In this document: positions 63,304 through 64,000 of the stretch, piece by piece | Position numbering within the stretch: the first letter of the stretch is position 1 | Layout of the letters: the number at the start of each line of letters is the position of its first letter | NCBI GenBank assembly: GCA_964017155.1 | Contig: OZ024866.1 | Location: 22,729,082 to 22,793,081, forward strand | Source of the DNA: Oasisia sp. SBJ-2009 | Lineage: Eukaryota > Annelida > Polychaeta > Sabellida > Siboglinidae | Length of the DNA stretch: 64,000 nt | Direction: 5' to 3' | Translations under genes and position numbers: made by a program | The notes under the pieces: generated by a model | Told to the model about the DNA's origin: nothing | The model's database searches: none | What the model saw: only the letters and a program-made list of their open reading frames with translations

Positions 63304-64000
63304 TATAGGAATGTTCCATGAAGATATATCGTGACGTGATTTCAAGTATTGTCTGTCTTGAAAATGTGCGCGCAAATGAGATTTAGTGTATAGCAAATCG
63401 TTTTTATTAGTGACAAAAAGGAAAACCATTGAATAGAATATGAAATTACACACATCGAAAACAAACGTTGTGGACGTCTCGGGACAAATGAATATTTATT
63501 AATTTGCACGTTTTTCTGTTTTGTTGTGTGTATGTAAGCATGTTTAAGTATCTATGTTTTGTTTATTTGAGTGTAAGCGAGTGTGAAGAAATGTGGGTTT
63601 TGGGACAGAAATGTGAGATGCAATGTTTCTGTTAACGTTGATTACTCATTTCTTAATATGCATTTGCATGTACTTGGTTTGTTTTGCTTTCCTCAAATGT
63701 ATATACATATGTATGTTACTGTACGTGTGTATCTTTACGTTAAATGAATGTTTGTTTCATAGATTAACTAAATGTGATAAAGAAGGTATTTGGGTTGATG
63801 GGTGTTTGATCAGCGGCATTGTTTGTTTCTACGCACTAGAATTCCTTTGGTTTCTTTTTCTTTTCTGCTGTGCGTGGATACGTAAGTTAGCGTACGTCTT
63901 TAAGTGTCATAGTATACATATGTATATTGAGGTGAATTGGAGTGATTTCAGTTCTTTTACGATTGAAAGGAATATAAATTGTGTATACTCTACCAACTGA
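63006..64000 (+). other. Intron after exon 53, cut by window end
   Basis: Begins as the intron after exon 1. Between about 63,379 and 63,479 it switches to the intron that lies between exons 29 and 30 (GACGTCTCGGGAC). From there it follows that intron to the end, with one visible difference (GTGTTTGATC near 63,806). It stops at CCAACTGA, 43 bases before the predicted next exon. Confidence 0.88.

Larger units (their letters stand above)
1..64000 (+). repeat. Tandem array of ~1,207-bp exon-plus-intron units
   Basis: Equivalent points recur every 1,206-1,209 bp in most units, 1,198 bp in two, and 1,173-1,174 bp in units carrying linked intron deletions. Units are all in the same orientation with no spacer. 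Exon sequence varies at about 18 of 171 positions across all copies and never by indel. Introns fall into a few discrete classes and do carry indels. No terminal repeats or target-site duplications mark the unit, so expansion by unequal crossing-over is favoured over transposition. Confidence 0.98.

Noticed and set aside
1..64000. Independent small genes, one per unit, starting at the GTG of WVACS
   Set aside because: Such starts would cut off the Trp ladder, and the frame would run through a good donor site. The phase 1-1 exon with its acceptor explains the conserved ends better.
1..64000. CRISPR array or bacterial repeat
   Set aside because: Unit length, GT-AG introns and a TSR exon are metazoan. 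There are no short direct repeats with unique spacers.
1..64000. Transposon or retroelement amplification of the unit
   Set aside because: No terminal repeats, target-site duplications, poly(A) tails or transposase or reverse transcriptase frames were seen. Junctions lie at homologous positions, as expected for unequal crossing-over.

Overview
The whole window is one tandem array. A unit of about 1,207 bp repeats head to tail roughly 53 times from base 1 to base 64,000, and no unique sequence is visible at either end. Each unit carries one 171-bp plus-strand exon that encodes one 57-residue thrombospondin type 1 (TSP1/TSR) domain. The exon lies in about 1,036 bp of AT-rich intron. All 53 exons are intact. 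Each follows a ..TTCCAG acceptor, precedes an A|GTATGT donor and is phase 1 at both ends, so exons can be joined or skipped without frame change. The spliced join makes an Ile codon (A|TT) and gives a continuous ...PCP-IDGGW... repeat. If all exons are used, the window encodes 3,021 residues of one giant TSR protein whose N- and C-terminal parts lie outside.

Organism: a metazoan, most likely an invertebrate. This rests on the phase 1-1 TSR exon, GT-AG introns of about 1 kb and AT-rich introns beside a GC-richer exon. I cannot name a phylum.

Residue numbering in the entries: I1 D2 G3 G4 W5 T6 A7 W8 T9 E10 W11 V12 A13 C14 S15 V16 T17 C18 G19 ... C29 ... C41 ... C51 ... C56 P57. Exon subtypes: alpha (A44, A52-T53; 18 exons), alpha-S (alpha with S30; 1), beta (P44, E52-A53; 17), beta-E (beta with E13; 3), delta (G7, L12; 5), epsilon (D10; 7), zeta (Y8, P42; 2). 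Intron classes are named by acceptor: A (GTTACTTAGCAATTCCAG after GTTT), A' (..TAGCTATTCCAG), B (TTTTTTGTTACTTAGC..), C (GATACTTCGC..), D (GTTACTTTGC..).

Layout. (1) 1 to about 21.7 kb: a regular A-B-C trimer (3,623 bp) nested in a hexamer (7,246 bp), three copies. (2) About 21.7 to 23.7 kb: the order breaks, with hybrid and freshly duplicated units. (3) 23,740-38,120 and 38,121-52,501: two copies of a 14,381-bp, 12-unit block, for which I found nine single-base differences by eye. (4) 52.5-60 kb: epsilon and delta units shuffled, with a 3,588-bp duplication. (5) 60-64 kb: alpha units. The window ends 43 bases before the next predicted exon. I see no other gene, RNA gene, transposon or CRISPR array.
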